A DNA stretch of 64,000 bases from Arthrobacter sp. HY1533 (GCF_027568515.1 NZ_JANKZF010000012.1:18441-82440); one strand, 5' to 3'. Counted from the stretch's first letter, positions 45,263-54,661 are shown. The notes: generated by a model not told the origin, from the letters alone. A program made the numbers and translations.

Positions 45263-45871
45263 ATGACTATGACAAAACGGTCCCCCCTGGCACTCACCGT
45301 GCTCGCACTGCTGATGGAAATGCCCATGCACCCCTACCGCATGCAGCAGCTCATCACCTCGCGCGGCAAGGACAGGGTGGTCAATGTCAGCCAGCGCGCC
45401 AGCCTCTACAGCACCATCGAGCGGCTCACCCGCGACGGCCTGATCCGGGTTGCCGAGGTGGAGCGGGACGGCTCGCGGCCCGAGCGCTCCGTCTATGAAA
45501 TTTCCGACGCCGGACGCGCCACCGCACGCGGCTGGCTCACAGACATGATGTCCGTCCCCAAGCACGGCTTCCCTGAATTCCATGCGGCCCTGGCCCTTGC
45601 ACCCGTGCTGGAGCCTGGCGAACTGGCCGCCCTGTTGCGCACGCGCCGGGACGCCCTGGCCGCGGAAGTTTCCGGGCTGCGCGAGGAATTGGAGGCCGCC
45701 GCCAGCTTCCTGCCCCGCGTGGTCCTGCTCGACGGCGAAATCGTGGTCCGCACCCGCGAGGCGGAACTTGAATTCATTGACAGCGTCCTGGCAGAACTGG
45801 CCTCCGGCGCCCTGACCTGGAGCCGCGAATCCCTGGCAGAACTGTCCAAGGCCAACGAACCACACCAGTAG
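45263..45871 (+). CDS. PadR family transcriptional regulator
   Basis: A 202-residue PadR protein: winged helix in SPLALTVLALLMEMPMHPYR with LYSTIERLTRDGLIR and ERSVYEISDAGRATARGWL, followed by a helical dimerisation domain (PadR C-terminal type). Either ATG 45263 or the in-frame ATG 45269 could be the start; a TAAGAT box (45256-45261) close upstream favours a leaderless message at the second. It precedes a DHA2 exporter by 239 nt in the same direction, and PadR proteins commonly repress neighbouring efflux genes. Confidence 0.9.
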   Translation: MTMTKRSPLALTVLALLMEMPMHPYRMQQLITSRGKDRVVNVSQRASLYSTIERLTRDGLIRVAEVERDGSRPERSVYEISDAGRATARGWLTDMMSVPKHGFPEFHAALALAPVLEPGELAALLRTRRDALAAEVSGLREELEAAASFLPRVVLLDGEIVVRTREAELEFIDSVLAELASGALTWSRESLAELSKANEPHQ

Positions 45872-45928
45872 CACCCCGGTGATCGAGCCGCACCCCGCTG
45901 ATCGAGCCGCACGCCGGTGATCGAGCCT
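45872..45928. repeat. Three tandem 19-bp repeats, GATCGAGCC family
   Basis: CACCCCGGTGATCGAGCCG (45872-45890) is followed by two copies with 1-2 changes (45891-45909, 45910-45928), the last running on into TGTCGAGATCCGG. The rest of the 45872-46110 gap contains no gene; it should hold the exporter promoter. Confidence 0.78.
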
Positions 45929-46110
45929 GTCGAGATCCGGCGGGTATCGAGATCAGGGCGGAGGAGCCGGTGTTTTCGTAGGCGACGTCAAGGAGACCGG
46001 AGGCCGCCCGCGGCCGAGGGTCGGGAAGTCGCCGAGGAAATACCGATCCGCCGCCCGCCCGCAGCCCGATAGAACGAAAAACTTTGCACACCAGTAGTTA
46101 GAGGAACAGC

Positions 46111-47583
46111 ATGAAAACCACAGCTCCACCCATCGGCCGGGCACGCTCCATCGCCCTGGTTTCCCTGTTCATGGCCTCCTTCATGGAGCTTTTGGACGCC
46201 ACGATTGTCAACGTCGCCCTGCCGGACATTGAGCGCGCGCTCGGTGCCAACAGCGCCCAGCTGCAGTGGATGGTTGCCTCCTACACGCTGGCCCTGGCCA
46301 TCGGCCTGATCACCGGCTCCAGGATTGGCGACATCTACGGGCGCAAGAAAACCTTCATCGTAGGCCTGGTGGTCTTCACCGTGGCCTCAGTGCTCTGCGG
46401 CATGGCCATGAACCCGGAAATGCTCATCGCCTCCCGCGCCCTGCAGGGCTTTGCTTCGGCGGCAATGATCCCGCAGGTCCTTTCCAGCCTGCAGGTCATG
46501 TACAAGCCCTCCGAGCGGGCCGGTGCAATGGCCGGCTTCTCCGCACTGGCCGGCGTTGCCGCAGTGTCGGGCCCCATCCTGGGCGCCGTCCTGACCAACG
46601 CCGACATCTTCGGATGGGGCTGGCGCACCATCTTCTTCGTCAACATCCCCGTGGGCATCTTCGCCGTCATTTGCGCCGTTAAGTACGTGCCCGAGTCCGT
46701 GGCGCCCGTAAGGCACAAAGTGGACCTGTCCGGCGTCGTGATCCTCGCCGTGGGCATGCTCGCCGTCCTCTACCCGCTCACCATGGGCCGGGAGGAAGGC
46801 TGGCCGCTGTGGACCTTCCTCATGATGGCCTTTGGCCTGCTGGTCCTGGTCGGCTTTGTGCTGCTGCAGCGCCGCGAGGAGAAGAACGGCGGCGAGCCCC
46901 TGGTTGCCGTCTCCCTGTTCAAGGGCCGCGCCTTCGCCGCCGGCATCGCCATGATGTTCCTGTTCTTCATCCCCATGAACGGCTTCTTCCTGATCCAGAC
47001 CCTGTTCCTGCAGCTGGGCCTGGAATACCCCATCTTGAAGGCCGGACTCACCATGATCCCGTTCTCCATCATGGTGCCCGTGCTGGCCGGCATCTCCGCC
47101 GCCATCCTGGCCCGCAAGATTGGCCGCGTGGTGCTGCAGCTCGGCCCGCTGGTCATCGCCGTGGGCTTCGTCGTCCTCATCTTCACCGTCCAGTCGGTGG
47201 GCGGGGCCGTCACGCCCTGGCACCTGCTGGCGGGCCTGGCACTCAGCGGCGCCGGCTTCGGCATGGTGGTGGCGCCCGTGGGCATCTTTGTGCTCTCCGA
47301 GGTCCCCACCAAGTTCGCCGGCAGCGCCTCGGGCCTATTCAACACCACGAGCCAGCTGGCCGGTGCCCTGGGTGTTGCCATCATCGGCACCATCTTCTTC
47401 AACTCGCTGGAATCCAGCGCCGCCACCAGCCAGTCGGCCGTCTTCATCGACGGGTTCACCTTCACCATGTGGTGGATGGCCGGCGGCATGGTCCTGGCAT
47501 CCATTGCGGCCACCTTCCTGCCGCGCTGGGCCTCCGAGCACGACCCTGCCGCGGAGTCTTCGGCCGAGTTGGTCGAAGCCTAG
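46111..47583 (+). CDS. DHA2-family MFS multidrug exporter
   Basis: A 490-residue, 14-span protein of the EmrB/QacA group. LDATIVNVALPDIERALG is the family's motif D1 in TM1, GSRIGDIYGRKKTFIVG is motif A, and GFSALAGVAAVSGPILGAVL is the antiporter motif C. A proton-coupled exporter of hydrophobic cations or antibiotics is likely. GAGGAACAG precedes the ATG. It lies downstream of padR and may be repressed by it. Confidence 0.92.
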   Translation: MKTTAPPIGRARSIALVSLFMASFMELLDATIVNVALPDIERALGANSAQLQWMVASYTLALAIGLITGSRIGDIYGRKKTFIVGLVVFTVASVLCGMAMNPEMLIASRALQGFASAAMIPQVLSSLQVMYKPSERAGAMAGFSALAGVAAVSGPILGAVLTNADIFGWGWRTIFFVNIPVGIFAVICAVKYVPESVAPVRHKVDLSGVVILAVGMLAVLYPLTMGREEGWPLWTFLMMAFGLLVLVGFVLLQRREEKNGGEPLVAVSLFKGRAFAAGIAMMFLFFIPMNGFFLIQTLFLQLGLEYPILKAGLTMIPFSIMVPVLAGISAAILARKIGRVVLQLGPLVIAVGFVVLIFTVQSVGGAVTPWHLLAGLALSGAGFGMVVAPVGIFVLSEVPTKFAGSASGLFNTTSQLAGALGVAIIGTIFFNSLESSAATSQSAVFIDGFTFTMWWMAGGMVLASIAATFLPRWASEHDPAAESSAELVEA

Positions 47584-47652
47584 GGCGCACGACGCCGGGC
47601 CCTCCCTGGGCGGGTCCGGCGCCGCCCGGCGGCGCTGCCATAGGCTTGGGGC

Positions 47653-48315
47653 ATGAGTGCTCAGACGTCCCGGACCGGATCCATCCTTGCCATTTGTCGT
47701 GTGCACCAGCTCGTCACCACGGCGACCGGCTTTGGCGTCACTGCGATCGACAAGCGCGCCGTCGAAGGGCCCGTCCGGCTGCGCACCTTCGGGGTCTTTG
47801 GCGACGTCCAGGCCGACACCGAGCACCATGGCGGGCCCGACCAGGCCATCTACGCCTACTCGCAGGAAGATGCCGACTTCTGGAGCGCCGAACTGGGACG
47901 GGCCATCCCGCCGGGGCTGTTCGGGGAAAACCTGCGCACCCAGGGAGTTGAAACCACAGGCGCCGTGATTGGCACGCGCTGGCGCATTGGCAAGGCGCTT
48001 CTGGAGGTCACATCCCCGCGCGTTCCCTGCGCCACCTTTGCGGAGCGGATGGGGGAGCCGCAGTGGGTCAAGCGGTTCACCCAGGCCGGGCGCGTGGGCA
48101 CCTACCTGCGCGTCCTGGAGCACGGCAAGGCCCAGGCGGGCGACACCATTGAGGTGGAGCATGTGCCCGGTCACGGAATCACCGTGGGCAAGTTCTTCAG
48201 CGACCCCAGCGTGGGGGACGTGCGCATCCTGCAGGAGCTCCACGAGGGCGGCAAACTCACCCTGAATGCTCATTACTGGAAGAAGTTCCAGCGAATTTTG
48301 CAGAAAGACGCATAA
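47653..48315 (+). CDS. MOSC domain-containing protein (YiiM-like)
   Basis: A 220-residue MOSC protein with the EHHGGPDQAIYAYSQEDADFW region and GLFGENLRTQGV, then the candidate molybdenum-cofactor Cys in PRVPCATFAERMG. YiiM-type proteins reduce N-hydroxylated compounds with molybdenum cofactor in Enterobacteria; a similar detoxification role is possible. TAGGCT (47641-47646) ends 6 nt before the ATG, so a leaderless start is likely. The stop is 67 nt before the GH110 start, so the two are close but seem to have separate promoters. Confidence 0.9.
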   Translation: MSAQTSRTGSILAICRVHQLVTTATGFGVTAIDKRAVEGPVRLRTFGVFGDVQADTEHHGGPDQAIYAYSQEDADFWSAELGRAIPPGLFGENLRTQGVETTGAVIGTRWRIGKALLEVTSPRVPCATFAERMGEPQWVKRFTQAGRVGTYLRVLEHGKAQAGDTIEVEHVPGHGITVGKFFSDPSVGDVRILQELHEGGKLTLNAHYWKKFQRILQKDA

Positions 48316-48329
48316 CTTCACGTTTACTT

Positions 48330-48369
48330 CACAAAGCATTTGTGATGGACACCACATGTTATCGATAAC
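48330..48369 (+). promoter_or_regulatory. GH110 promoter with two palindromes
   Basis: CACAAA-GCA-TTTGTG (48330-48344) and the perfect 12-bp palindrome GTTATCGATAAC (48358-48369) lie 13 nt apart. TTGTGA (48340-48345) and GATAAC (48363-48368), with a 17-nt spacer, fit a -35 and -10. The second palindrome, with a central CG, resembles LacI-family operators and covers the -10. Confidence 0.55.
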
Positions 48370-48382
48370 TAATGTCGACAGC

Positions 48383-51300
48383 ATGACATCAAATGCAACG
48401 TGGTATCTCCGGCCAGAATCGCCTGGCATCAAGTTCCGGGCGTGGGGAGCAGGACTGCTTGCCCTCGGCATGGGCCTGGTCCTGGCCACCGGCACCCTGC
48501 CCGCCCCAGCCCAGGCAGACGATCCAACCGCACCCCTGGCAGCCACGGGGCTGAACCCCTCCAATGTGGGCTACTACGCGTCCACTCCGGCCATGCTGGA
48601 CACGTCAGTCATGCCTGTGCACGCGGCCAACCGCACCATTGTGAACGTCACCGACTTCGGTGCCGACCCCACGGGTGTCAAGGATTCGGCCCAGGCCATC
48701 AAGGACGCCATCCGGCACGCCAAAAGCCTGAAGACCCCCACCACCATTGCCTTCCCGTGCGGCAGCTACACGGTCTACCCGGAAAACACTGAAAAACGAG
48801 AACTGTACATTTCCAACACCGTGGGCGGCAACCAGGAGTACGCCACCAAGAACATTGGCATCCTCATTGAGGACATGGACGACGTCATTGTTGACGGCAT
48901 GGGCTCGGCCATCACCTACCACGGCAGCCAAACCGAATTTTCCTCCATCCGTTCCGCCAACGTGAGCTTCAGAAACTTCACCACCGACTGGTACTCGCCG
49001 GGAGTCCTTGACCTGACGGTCCTGAAGACTGGCGTCATCAACGGCCAGGGTTACCGCGACTACAAGCTCAACGCCGGAACCACCTATGCGATCAACGGGA
49101 CAACCGCCACCTTCATGGGCGAAAAGAGCCCCACAACCGGCCTGCCCTACTGGACGCAGGCCCCCGGTGAAACCATGGGCTGGCAGAACCAGATCCGTGA
49201 CCTCGCCACCGGAGAGACACTGCGCCAGGGCTCGGGCATTCCATTGTGGAAGAACTCCACGTCAGTGACGAACCTGGGCAATGACGTCATGCGCGTCACC
49301 TACTCAGGCGACGTTGATCCGGGCGGCTCGGGCCAGGTTTACGAAACCCGCAGGCACGCCCGCGACCACTCGGCCGTTTTCGTCTGGGAATCGGACCGCA
49401 CGTCAGTGCAAAACATAGCCATGCACTACATGCACGGCTTTGGCATGGTGGGCCAGATGACCAAGGACATCACCTTCGACAAGATCACCATGCGCACTGA
49501 CGCCGGCACCTGGCGGCAGACGGCAGGGTTTGCCGACTTCCTGCACATGTCGGGCGTCAAGGGCAAGGTCCAGGTCACCAATTCACTCTTCGACAACCCC
49601 CACGATGACCCCATCAACGTGCACGGAACCTATGTGCAGGTGAAGTCCATCAACCGGGCCACGAACACCGTGGTGTTGCGCTACGAACAGTCCGACGCCA
49701 CCGGCTTCCCCCAGTTCTATGTTGGGGACGAGCTGAACTTCCTCAAGCGCAGCACCATGCTTGACGCCAGCGCGGGCGGCTACAAGGTCAAGGCCGTCTC
49801 CGGTCCCACCGGCACCGACACATCGGCCGACCTGCGGGAAATGACAGTCACCGTGGACAAGGAACTGCCTGCGGAACTGGCCGTGGACACCTTCGTTGCC
49901 GAAAACCTGACATACACCCCCGAGGTATTGATCGCCGGCAACACCTTCAAGTCCACGCCCACCCGCGGCATCCTGGTCACCACACCCAAGAAGGTTGTCA
50001 TTGAACGCAACCACTTCGACCAGATGGGCATGGCCAGCATTTACATCTCCGCCGACGCCGTGGGCTGGTACGAATCCAGCGCCGTCAAGGATGTGACCAT
50101 CCGCAACAACGTCTTTGACAGGCCCAGCAGCAACTACGGTGCCGTCTGGATTGAACCCTTCAGCACCGAGGTGGTGCCGGGCAAGACGGTCCACAAGAAC
50201 GTCAAGATCGACTCCAACAGGTTCTCCCTGCAGCCCAGCGGACAGCTGGTCAACGGAAAGTCGGTGTCCGATCTCAGCTTCACCAACAACGTGGTCAACC
50301 ACTACGCCCCGACCACACCGGTGGATCCCCAGAGCGTCTCCAGCAAGCCCATGTTTGACTTCACAGGCAGCGCCAACATCACCATTGCCGGCAACCAGTA
50401 CGCGCCGGGGTTCAACCTGCGTGCCAACACGGCCCCCAACATGGCTGCCAGTGAGGTCCATGTTGTGGGCGACGGCGTCCTGGTCAACGCGGACAACATC
50501 GACCTCAGCGGCGTCAACGTTTCAACCCTCGACCCCGCCATGGGCTGGGTGCGCCAGGACAGTTCACGCTGGAGCGCCATTGACAAAAACACCGTGGCCA
50601 TTGAGTCCGGCGTCAACGGCCTCTGGGCCAGCCAGAACGTGGCCGCCAACATGCTGCTGCGAAAGGCCGGATCAGCCGGCGACACCGAAACCGTGGTCAA
50701 GGTCAGCGGCGCCACCAAGAGCCAGTACGAGGAAGCCGGCCTGGTGTTCTACGGGGACGACGACAACTACGTGGCGTTCCAGCGCAAGCACGCGGGCGGT
50801 TCGCCCGTGCTGGCCGTGGTCACCGAGACGGCGGGTGTTGGAAACGAGAACACCCAGGTTGCGGCGCCTGCCAATGCAGACCTCTGGTTCAAGCTCAAGC
50901 GAACCGGCACCAGCTTCACCGGAAGCTACTCCACCGACGGCGTGGCCTTCACCAACGTCGGCACCGTCACGAACGCCGTGGTCGGCGCGACGGCCCGGGT
51001 GGGCCTGCTGACCGGCGGCATCAGCGACAACGACACACCCTTCACCTACAGCGGCCTGACCATCAACGGTGCGGCCCAGCCGTTCTTCGAGAAGATCGTC
51101 ACGCCCGGTCCGGTGGACTATGCTGCAGAACTGGCCGCCCCTGCATGGAGCGGGATTGACTTCGGCGCAGCCAAGTCGCCGCTGGCATGGTTGAAGTACG
51201 CCGACTCCTCGGTGAAGTCCATCAGCACCACCTTTGCGCCCAAGGTGGCCGGCACCAAGGTTCAGGTCATCTTCAACGACAAGCCGGCCAAGGCCAATGT

Positions 51301-52018
51301 CAATGGCAGCCACACCTTCAATCTGATGGCCGGCCCCAACGTTGTTGAGGTCAACACCTTCGGAGCCGACGGTGTGGCCACCCAGGCGTACAGGTGGGTT
51401 GTTGTGGCCGATCTGCCCACCAAGGTGCCCGGCACGCAGGTCAACTGCGAGGACGTCGTGGAACCGACCCCGTCGGCAACCCCGAGCGCGACGCCGAGCG
51501 CAACCCCGAGCGCAACGCCCTCGGCAACGGCAACAGCAACGACCAAGCCTTCGGCAACGCCGTCGACCGTTCCCGGCAACGCTGCCAGTGGCAGCGTCAG
51601 TTCGGCAACGGTGGCTCCGGGCGGGGACCTGACCATCACGGGCAAGAACTTCAAGCCCGGCACCACGGCAACGTTTACGCTGCATTCCAAGCCGGTCCTG
51701 TTGGGCACTGCCGTGGTTGCCAAGGACGGTTCAGTGTCCCTGGCCGTCAAGCTGCCCGCCAATGTGCCTGCCGGCAAGCACACGGTGGTCATTGCCGGCA
51801 CCAGCGCGGCGGGCAAGCAGGTGGAGGTCAGTGTTGCACTGAGCGTCACCGCTGCCGGCCAGCCCGCCACCACAGGAGCCGCCACCAAGGCTCCCACGGC
51901 GGATGAGCTGGCAAGCACGGGCGCCAACGGGGTCCTCCCCGTCCTGGCGTTGGCCCTGATGGCCTTGTTTGCGGGTGCAGCAACCGTCCTGGTTCGCCGA
52001 CGCCGCAGCCACGGCTAG
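48383..52018 (+). CDS. Cell-wall-anchored GH110-type alpha-1,3-galactosidase
   Basis: A 1211-residue secreted protein with a signal peptide (about 18-46, ending PAQADDP). A right-handed beta-helix (about 60-700) begins NVTDFGADPTGVKDSAQAI and holds the GH110-like block FADFLHMSGVKG...NPHDDPINVHGTY; Asp408/Asp409 of HDDP are likely catalytic by family comparison. A laminin/concanavalin-like module (about 770-895, LWFKLKRTGTSFTGSYSTDG), a beta-sandwich, a TPSA repeat linker and an Ig-like domain follow. LASTG (about 1176-1180), a span and RRRRSHG form a class E sortase signal. ATG 48383 is preferred since the upstream ATG 48356 lies inside the promoter. Confidence 0.86.
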   Translation: MTSNATWYLRPESPGIKFRAWGAGLLALGMGLVLATGTLPAPAQADDPTAPLAATGLNPSNVGYYASTPAMLDTSVMPVHAANRTIVNVTDFGADPTGVKDSAQAIKDAIRHAKSLKTPTTIAFPCGSYTVYPENTEKRELYISNTVGGNQEYATKNIGILIEDMDDVIVDGMGSAITYHGSQTEFSSIRSANVSFRNFTTDWYSPGVLDLTVLKTGVINGQGYRDYKLNAGTTYAINGTTATFMGEKSPTTGLPYWTQAPGETMGWQNQIRDLATGETLRQGSGIPLWKNSTSVTNLGNDVMRVTYSGDVDPGGSGQVYETRRHARDHSAVFVWESDRTSVQNIAMHYMHGFGMVGQMTKDITFDKITMRTDAGTWRQTAGFADFLHMSGVKGKVQVTNSLFDNPHDDPINVHGTYVQVKSINRATNTVVLRYEQSDATGFPQFYVGDELNFLKRSTMLDASAGGYKVKAVSGPTGTDTSADLREMTVTVDKELPAELAVDTFVAENLTYTPEVLIAGNTFKSTPTRGILVTTPKKVVIERNHFDQMGMASIYISADAVGWYESSAVKDVTIRNNVFDRPSSNYGAVWIEPFSTEVVPGKTVHKNVKIDSNRFSLQPSGQLVNGKSVSDLSFTNNVVNHYAPTTPVDPQSVSSKPMFDFTGSANITIAGNQYAPGFNLRANTAPNMAASEVHVVGDGVLVNADNIDLSGVNVSTLDPAMGWVRQDSSRWSAIDKNTVAIESGVNGLWASQNVAANMLLRKAGSAGDTETVVKVSGATKSQYEEAGLVFYGDDDNYVAFQRKHAGGSPVLAVVTETAGVGNENTQVAAPANADLWFKLKRTGTSFTGSYSTDGVAFTNVGTVTNAVVGATARVGLLTGGISDNDTPFTYSGLTINGAAQPFFEKIVTPGPVDYAAELAAPAWSGIDFGAAKSPLAWLKYADSSVKSISTTFAPKVAGTKVQVIFNDKPAKANVNGSHTFNLMAGPNVVEVNTFGADGVATQAYRWVVVADLPTKVPGTQVNCEDVVEPTPSATPSATPSATPSATPSATATATTKPSATPSTVPGNAASGSVSSATVAPGGDLTITGKNFKPGTTATFTLHSKPVLLGTAVVAKDGSVSLAVKLPANVPAGKHTVVIAGTSAAGKQVEVSVALSVTAAGQPATTGAATKAPTADELASTGANGVLPVLALALMALFAGAATVLVRRRRSHG

Positions 52019-52030
52019 GCAATAGCCCCC

Positions 52031-52107
52031 AACAACTGGCCCGCAGCAGTGGCTGGCAAAACAACGCGAAATCGTGTTTTTGCAACCACTACTGCGGGCC
52101 AGTTGTT
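52031..52107. repeat. 22-bp-arm inverted repeat downstream of GH110
   Basis: Arms 52031-52052 and 52086-52107 match in reverse at 21 of 22 positions. Inside, GCAAAACA and TGTTTTTGC pair further. It is not followed by a T run; it may end transcription or be a small palindromic element. Confidence 0.75.
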
Positions 52108-52183
52108 TGTGTCGGCAGGGGCATGTGCCGAACCTCACGGGCAGGCATCGACTTTAGCCATATCGCGGCGGTAGGGTATGCCC

Positions 52184-52470
52184 TACAATTTAAATATCCC
52201 CCACTCCGGTATCTCCTTTTATTTTCTGCCCAATTTTTGAGGCAGGAGCCTGAAGTGTTTGGGGCCCGCAAGCTTTTGGCGGGCAAGTAGCGTTCATAGG
52301 GGATTGCCGGCAAAGAAACGCCATGAGGTGTTGGTTTTTTCAACACTGGCGGCCGTACCCACGTCCGTATTCATGGCGCGAGATCCTGCCCGGGATGCCG
52401 AGCAGCGGCTGGATTTCCTCCACTGCGGCATTAATCGCCGCCTGGCCCTATGAATGAGGACATTTTGACC
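52184..52470 (+). promoter_or_regulatory. Long leader of the DEAD-box helicase gene
   Basis: TACAAT (52184-52189) is a good -10 in an AT-rich patch, implying a leader of about 275 nt. The leader holds hairpins: GCCCGC/GCGGGC around 52265-52286, and GTGTTG/CAACAC with a U-rich loop (52328-52346) extended by CGCCA/TGGCG. An open frame of 64 codons (52259-52453) runs into the start region. Long structured leaders are usual for cold-inducible helicases. Confidence 0.5.
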
Positions 52471-54396
52471 ATGCCCGAAAACTTGACCGAAGAAACCCCC
52501 GTCGTCGAGGAAGAAAACGAGACGACGTTTGCCGATCTGGGCATTGACGGCCGCGTGCTGTCCGCCCTGAACGACGTTGGCTACGAGAAGCCCTCACCCA
52601 TCCAGGCAGCCACCATCCCGCTGCTGCTTGAAGGCCGCGACGTTGTTGGCCTGGCACAGACCGGTACCGGCAAGACTGCAGCATTCGCAGTTCCCGCCCT
52701 GTCCCGCATGGCCGAGCTGATGGACCTCAACGGTCCCACCAAGGACACCCAGATCCTGGTGCTGGCTCCGACCCGTGAACTGGCGCTGCAGGTTGCAGAG
52801 GCCTTCACCTCCTACGCCAAGTACATGGACAACTTCTCCGTGCTCCCCGTTTACGGTGGCTCGGCCTACGGCCCGCAGCTTGCCGGCCTGCGCCGCGGTG
52901 CACAGGTTGTTGTCGGTACCCCCGGCCGTGTCATCGACCACCTGTCCAAGGGCTCCCTGGACCTGTCCAACCTCCAGTACCTGGTGCTGGATGAGGCCGA
53001 CGAAATGCTCCGCATGGGCTTCGCCGAGGACGTCGAGCAGATCCTGTCCCAGACTCCGGCCGAGAAGCAGGTTGCCCTCTTCTCCGCCACGATGCCCGGC
53101 CAGATCCGCCGTATCTCCAAGCAGTACCTGAACAACCCGGCTGAGGTCACGGTCAAGTCCAAGACCACCACCGGCGCCAACACCCGCCAGCGCTACCTGC
53201 AGGTCATGGGCCCGCACAAGCTGGATGCCCTGACCCGCGTGCTCGAGGTTGAAGAGTTCGAAGGCGTCATCGCGTTCGTGCGCACCAAGATGGCCACCGA
53301 GGACCTCGCCGACAAGCTGAAGTCACGCGGCTTCCAGGCTGCCGCCATCAACGGCGACATCCCCCAGCAGCAGCGTGAGCGCACCGTTGAGGCACTGCGC
53401 GACGGCAAGATCGACATCCTGGTTGCCACGGATGTTGCCGCCCGTGGCCTCGACGTGGAGCGCATCACCCACGTCATCAACTACGACATCCCGCACGACA
53501 CCGAGTCCTACGTGCACCGCATTGGCCGCACGGGCCGCGCCGGCCGCTCGGGTGACGCGATCCTGTTCATGACGCCCCGCGAGAAGTACCTGCTGCGCGC
53601 CATCGAGAAGGCCACGCGCCAGCCGGTGGAGCAGATGCACCTGCCGTCCGCTGAAACCATCAACTCCCTGCGCCTGGGCAAGTTCGCTGAGAAGATCACC
53701 GAAACCCTGGCCAGCAAGGACGTTGCCAAGTTCCGCGACCTGATCGCCTCCTACGAGCAGGAACACGACGTTCCCGCCTCGGAGATTGCCGCCGCACTGG
53801 CAGTCATGGCGCAGGGTGGCCAGCCGCTGCTGGTCAACGACCTGCCGGCTGCCCCGGAGTACCAGAAGAAGGACCGCGCCAAGGACGGCTTCGGCTCACG
53901 TGGCCCGACCCGCACCCTGACCGAGGGCAACGCCACCTACCGCATCTCGGTGGGCCGTCGCCAGCGCGTCATGCCCGGCTCCATTGTTGGTGCCATTGCC
54001 AACGAAGGCGGCCTGTCCTCCTCACAGATCGGCGGCATCGACATCCGCTCCGACCACACCCTGGTGGAGCTGCCCGCAGACCTGAGCAAGGACCAGTGGA
54101 AGGCACTGAGCCGCACCCGCATCAGCGGCGAGCTCATCAACCTCGAGCTGGACAAGGGACGCCGCCCCTCAGGCAACGGCGCCCCCTACCAGGGCGGCGG
54201 AGAGCGCAACGACCGCGGCCAGGGCGGCTTCAAGAAGAAGTTCGACGGCGACCGTGGCGGCTTCCGCAACGACCGCGGCTCGGACCGTGGCAACGACCGC
54301 GGTGAGCGCGGCCAGGGCCACACCGGCCATGGCGGCGGCGACCGCCGTCCCCGCCACGAAGGCGGAGCAAACTACAACAGCAAGGGCAAGTGGTAA
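52471..54396 (+). CDS. deaD: DEAD-box ATP-dependent RNA helicase (DeaD/CsdA type)
   Basis: A 641-residue helicase. Motifs in order: Q region PSPIQAATIPLLLEGRD, Walker A AQTGTGKT, PTRELALQ, the DEAD box VLDEADEML, SAT, VATDVAARGLD and HRIGRTGRAGR. Then come a dimerisation-like part, a DbpA-type RNA-binding fold (YRISVGRRQRVMPGSIVGAI) and an RGG/Gly-rich tail with GGFRNDRGSDRG repeats. It unwinds RNA in ribosome assembly and mRNA decay, especially in the cold. ATG 52471 is chosen since GAGGA lies 9 nt upstream; ATG 52450 has no ribosome-binding site. Confidence 0.95.
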   Translation: MPENLTEETPVVEEENETTFADLGIDGRVLSALNDVGYEKPSPIQAATIPLLLEGRDVVGLAQTGTGKTAAFAVPALSRMAELMDLNGPTKDTQILVLAPTRELALQVAEAFTSYAKYMDNFSVLPVYGGSAYGPQLAGLRRGAQVVVGTPGRVIDHLSKGSLDLSNLQYLVLDEADEMLRMGFAEDVEQILSQTPAEKQVALFSATMPGQIRRISKQYLNNPAEVTVKSKTTTGANTRQRYLQVMGPHKLDALTRVLEVEEFEGVIAFVRTKMATEDLADKLKSRGFQAAAINGDIPQQQRERTVEALRDGKIDILVATDVAARGLDVERITHVINYDIPHDTESYVHRIGRTGRAGRSGDAILFMTPREKYLLRAIEKATRQPVEQMHLPSAETINSLRLGKFAEKITETLASKDVAKFRDLIASYEQEHDVPASEIAAALAVMAQGGQPLLVNDLPAAPEYQKKDRAKDGFGSRGPTRTLTEGNATYRISVGRRQRVMPGSIVGAIANEGGLSSSQIGGIDIRSDHTLVELPADLSKDQWKALSRTRISGELINLELDKGRRPSGNGAPYQGGGERNDRGQGGFKKKFDGDRGGFRNDRGSDRGNDRGERGQGHTGHGGGDRRPRHEGGANYNSKGKW

Positions 54397-54421
54397 ACAC
54401 CACGCCCCACGGCACTAATTG

Positions 54422-54455
54422 AGGCCGGCTGCCCTGCGGGGCGGCCGGCCTTTTT
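54422..54455 (+). terminator. Terminator of the helicase gene
   Basis: AGGCCGGCTGCCC pairs with GGGCGGCCGGCCT around a short loop, followed by TTTTT (54451-54455). It lies 26 nt after the stop. Confidence 0.87.
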
Positions 54456-54486
54456 GGTGCCTCTGGAAGGCCGGAAAATGCCATGT

Positions 54487-54545
54487 GACGCAACTCATGG
54501 GCATTGCGTCGCGCGGCCGTCCTGCCCCGTGTTTCCGGGGTTTTT
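54487..54545 (+). other. Two-hairpin element ending in a T run; possible small RNA or attenuator
   Basis: GACGCAA (54487-54493) pairs with TTGCGTC (54504-54510), then CCCCG (54525-54529) pairs with CGGGG (54536-54540), followed by TTTTT (54541-54545). It lies between the helicase terminator and the tRNA-Thr promoter. No promoter of its own is clear. Confidence 0.3.
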
Positions 54546-54621
54546 GCCCACGCAGAGAATCTCTGGGACGTGCGAAAGGGCGCCGGCTGGCGGTCCGGAA
54601 TCAATTGCAGCTATCCCCGAT

Positions 54622-54650
54622 TTCGCATCCAGCTAAACCGCTGGTAGAGT
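54622..54650 (+). promoter_or_regulatory. Promoter of tRNA-Thr
   Basis: TTCGCA (54622-54627) and TAGAGT (54645-54650) have a 17-nt spacer and place transcription 5 nt before the tRNA. Confidence 0.6.
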
Positions 54651-54661
54651 ATTTCTTCGTT

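Noticed and set aside
45872..45928. Replication-type or plasmid iterons
   Set aside because: Three short tandem units alone, no replication gene nearby, and the motif is dispersed in intergenic positions elsewhere.
52259..52453. Stand-alone 64-codon gene upstream of deaD
   Set aside because: No conserved features and only a weak GTG start; kept as a possible leader frame, not as a gene.
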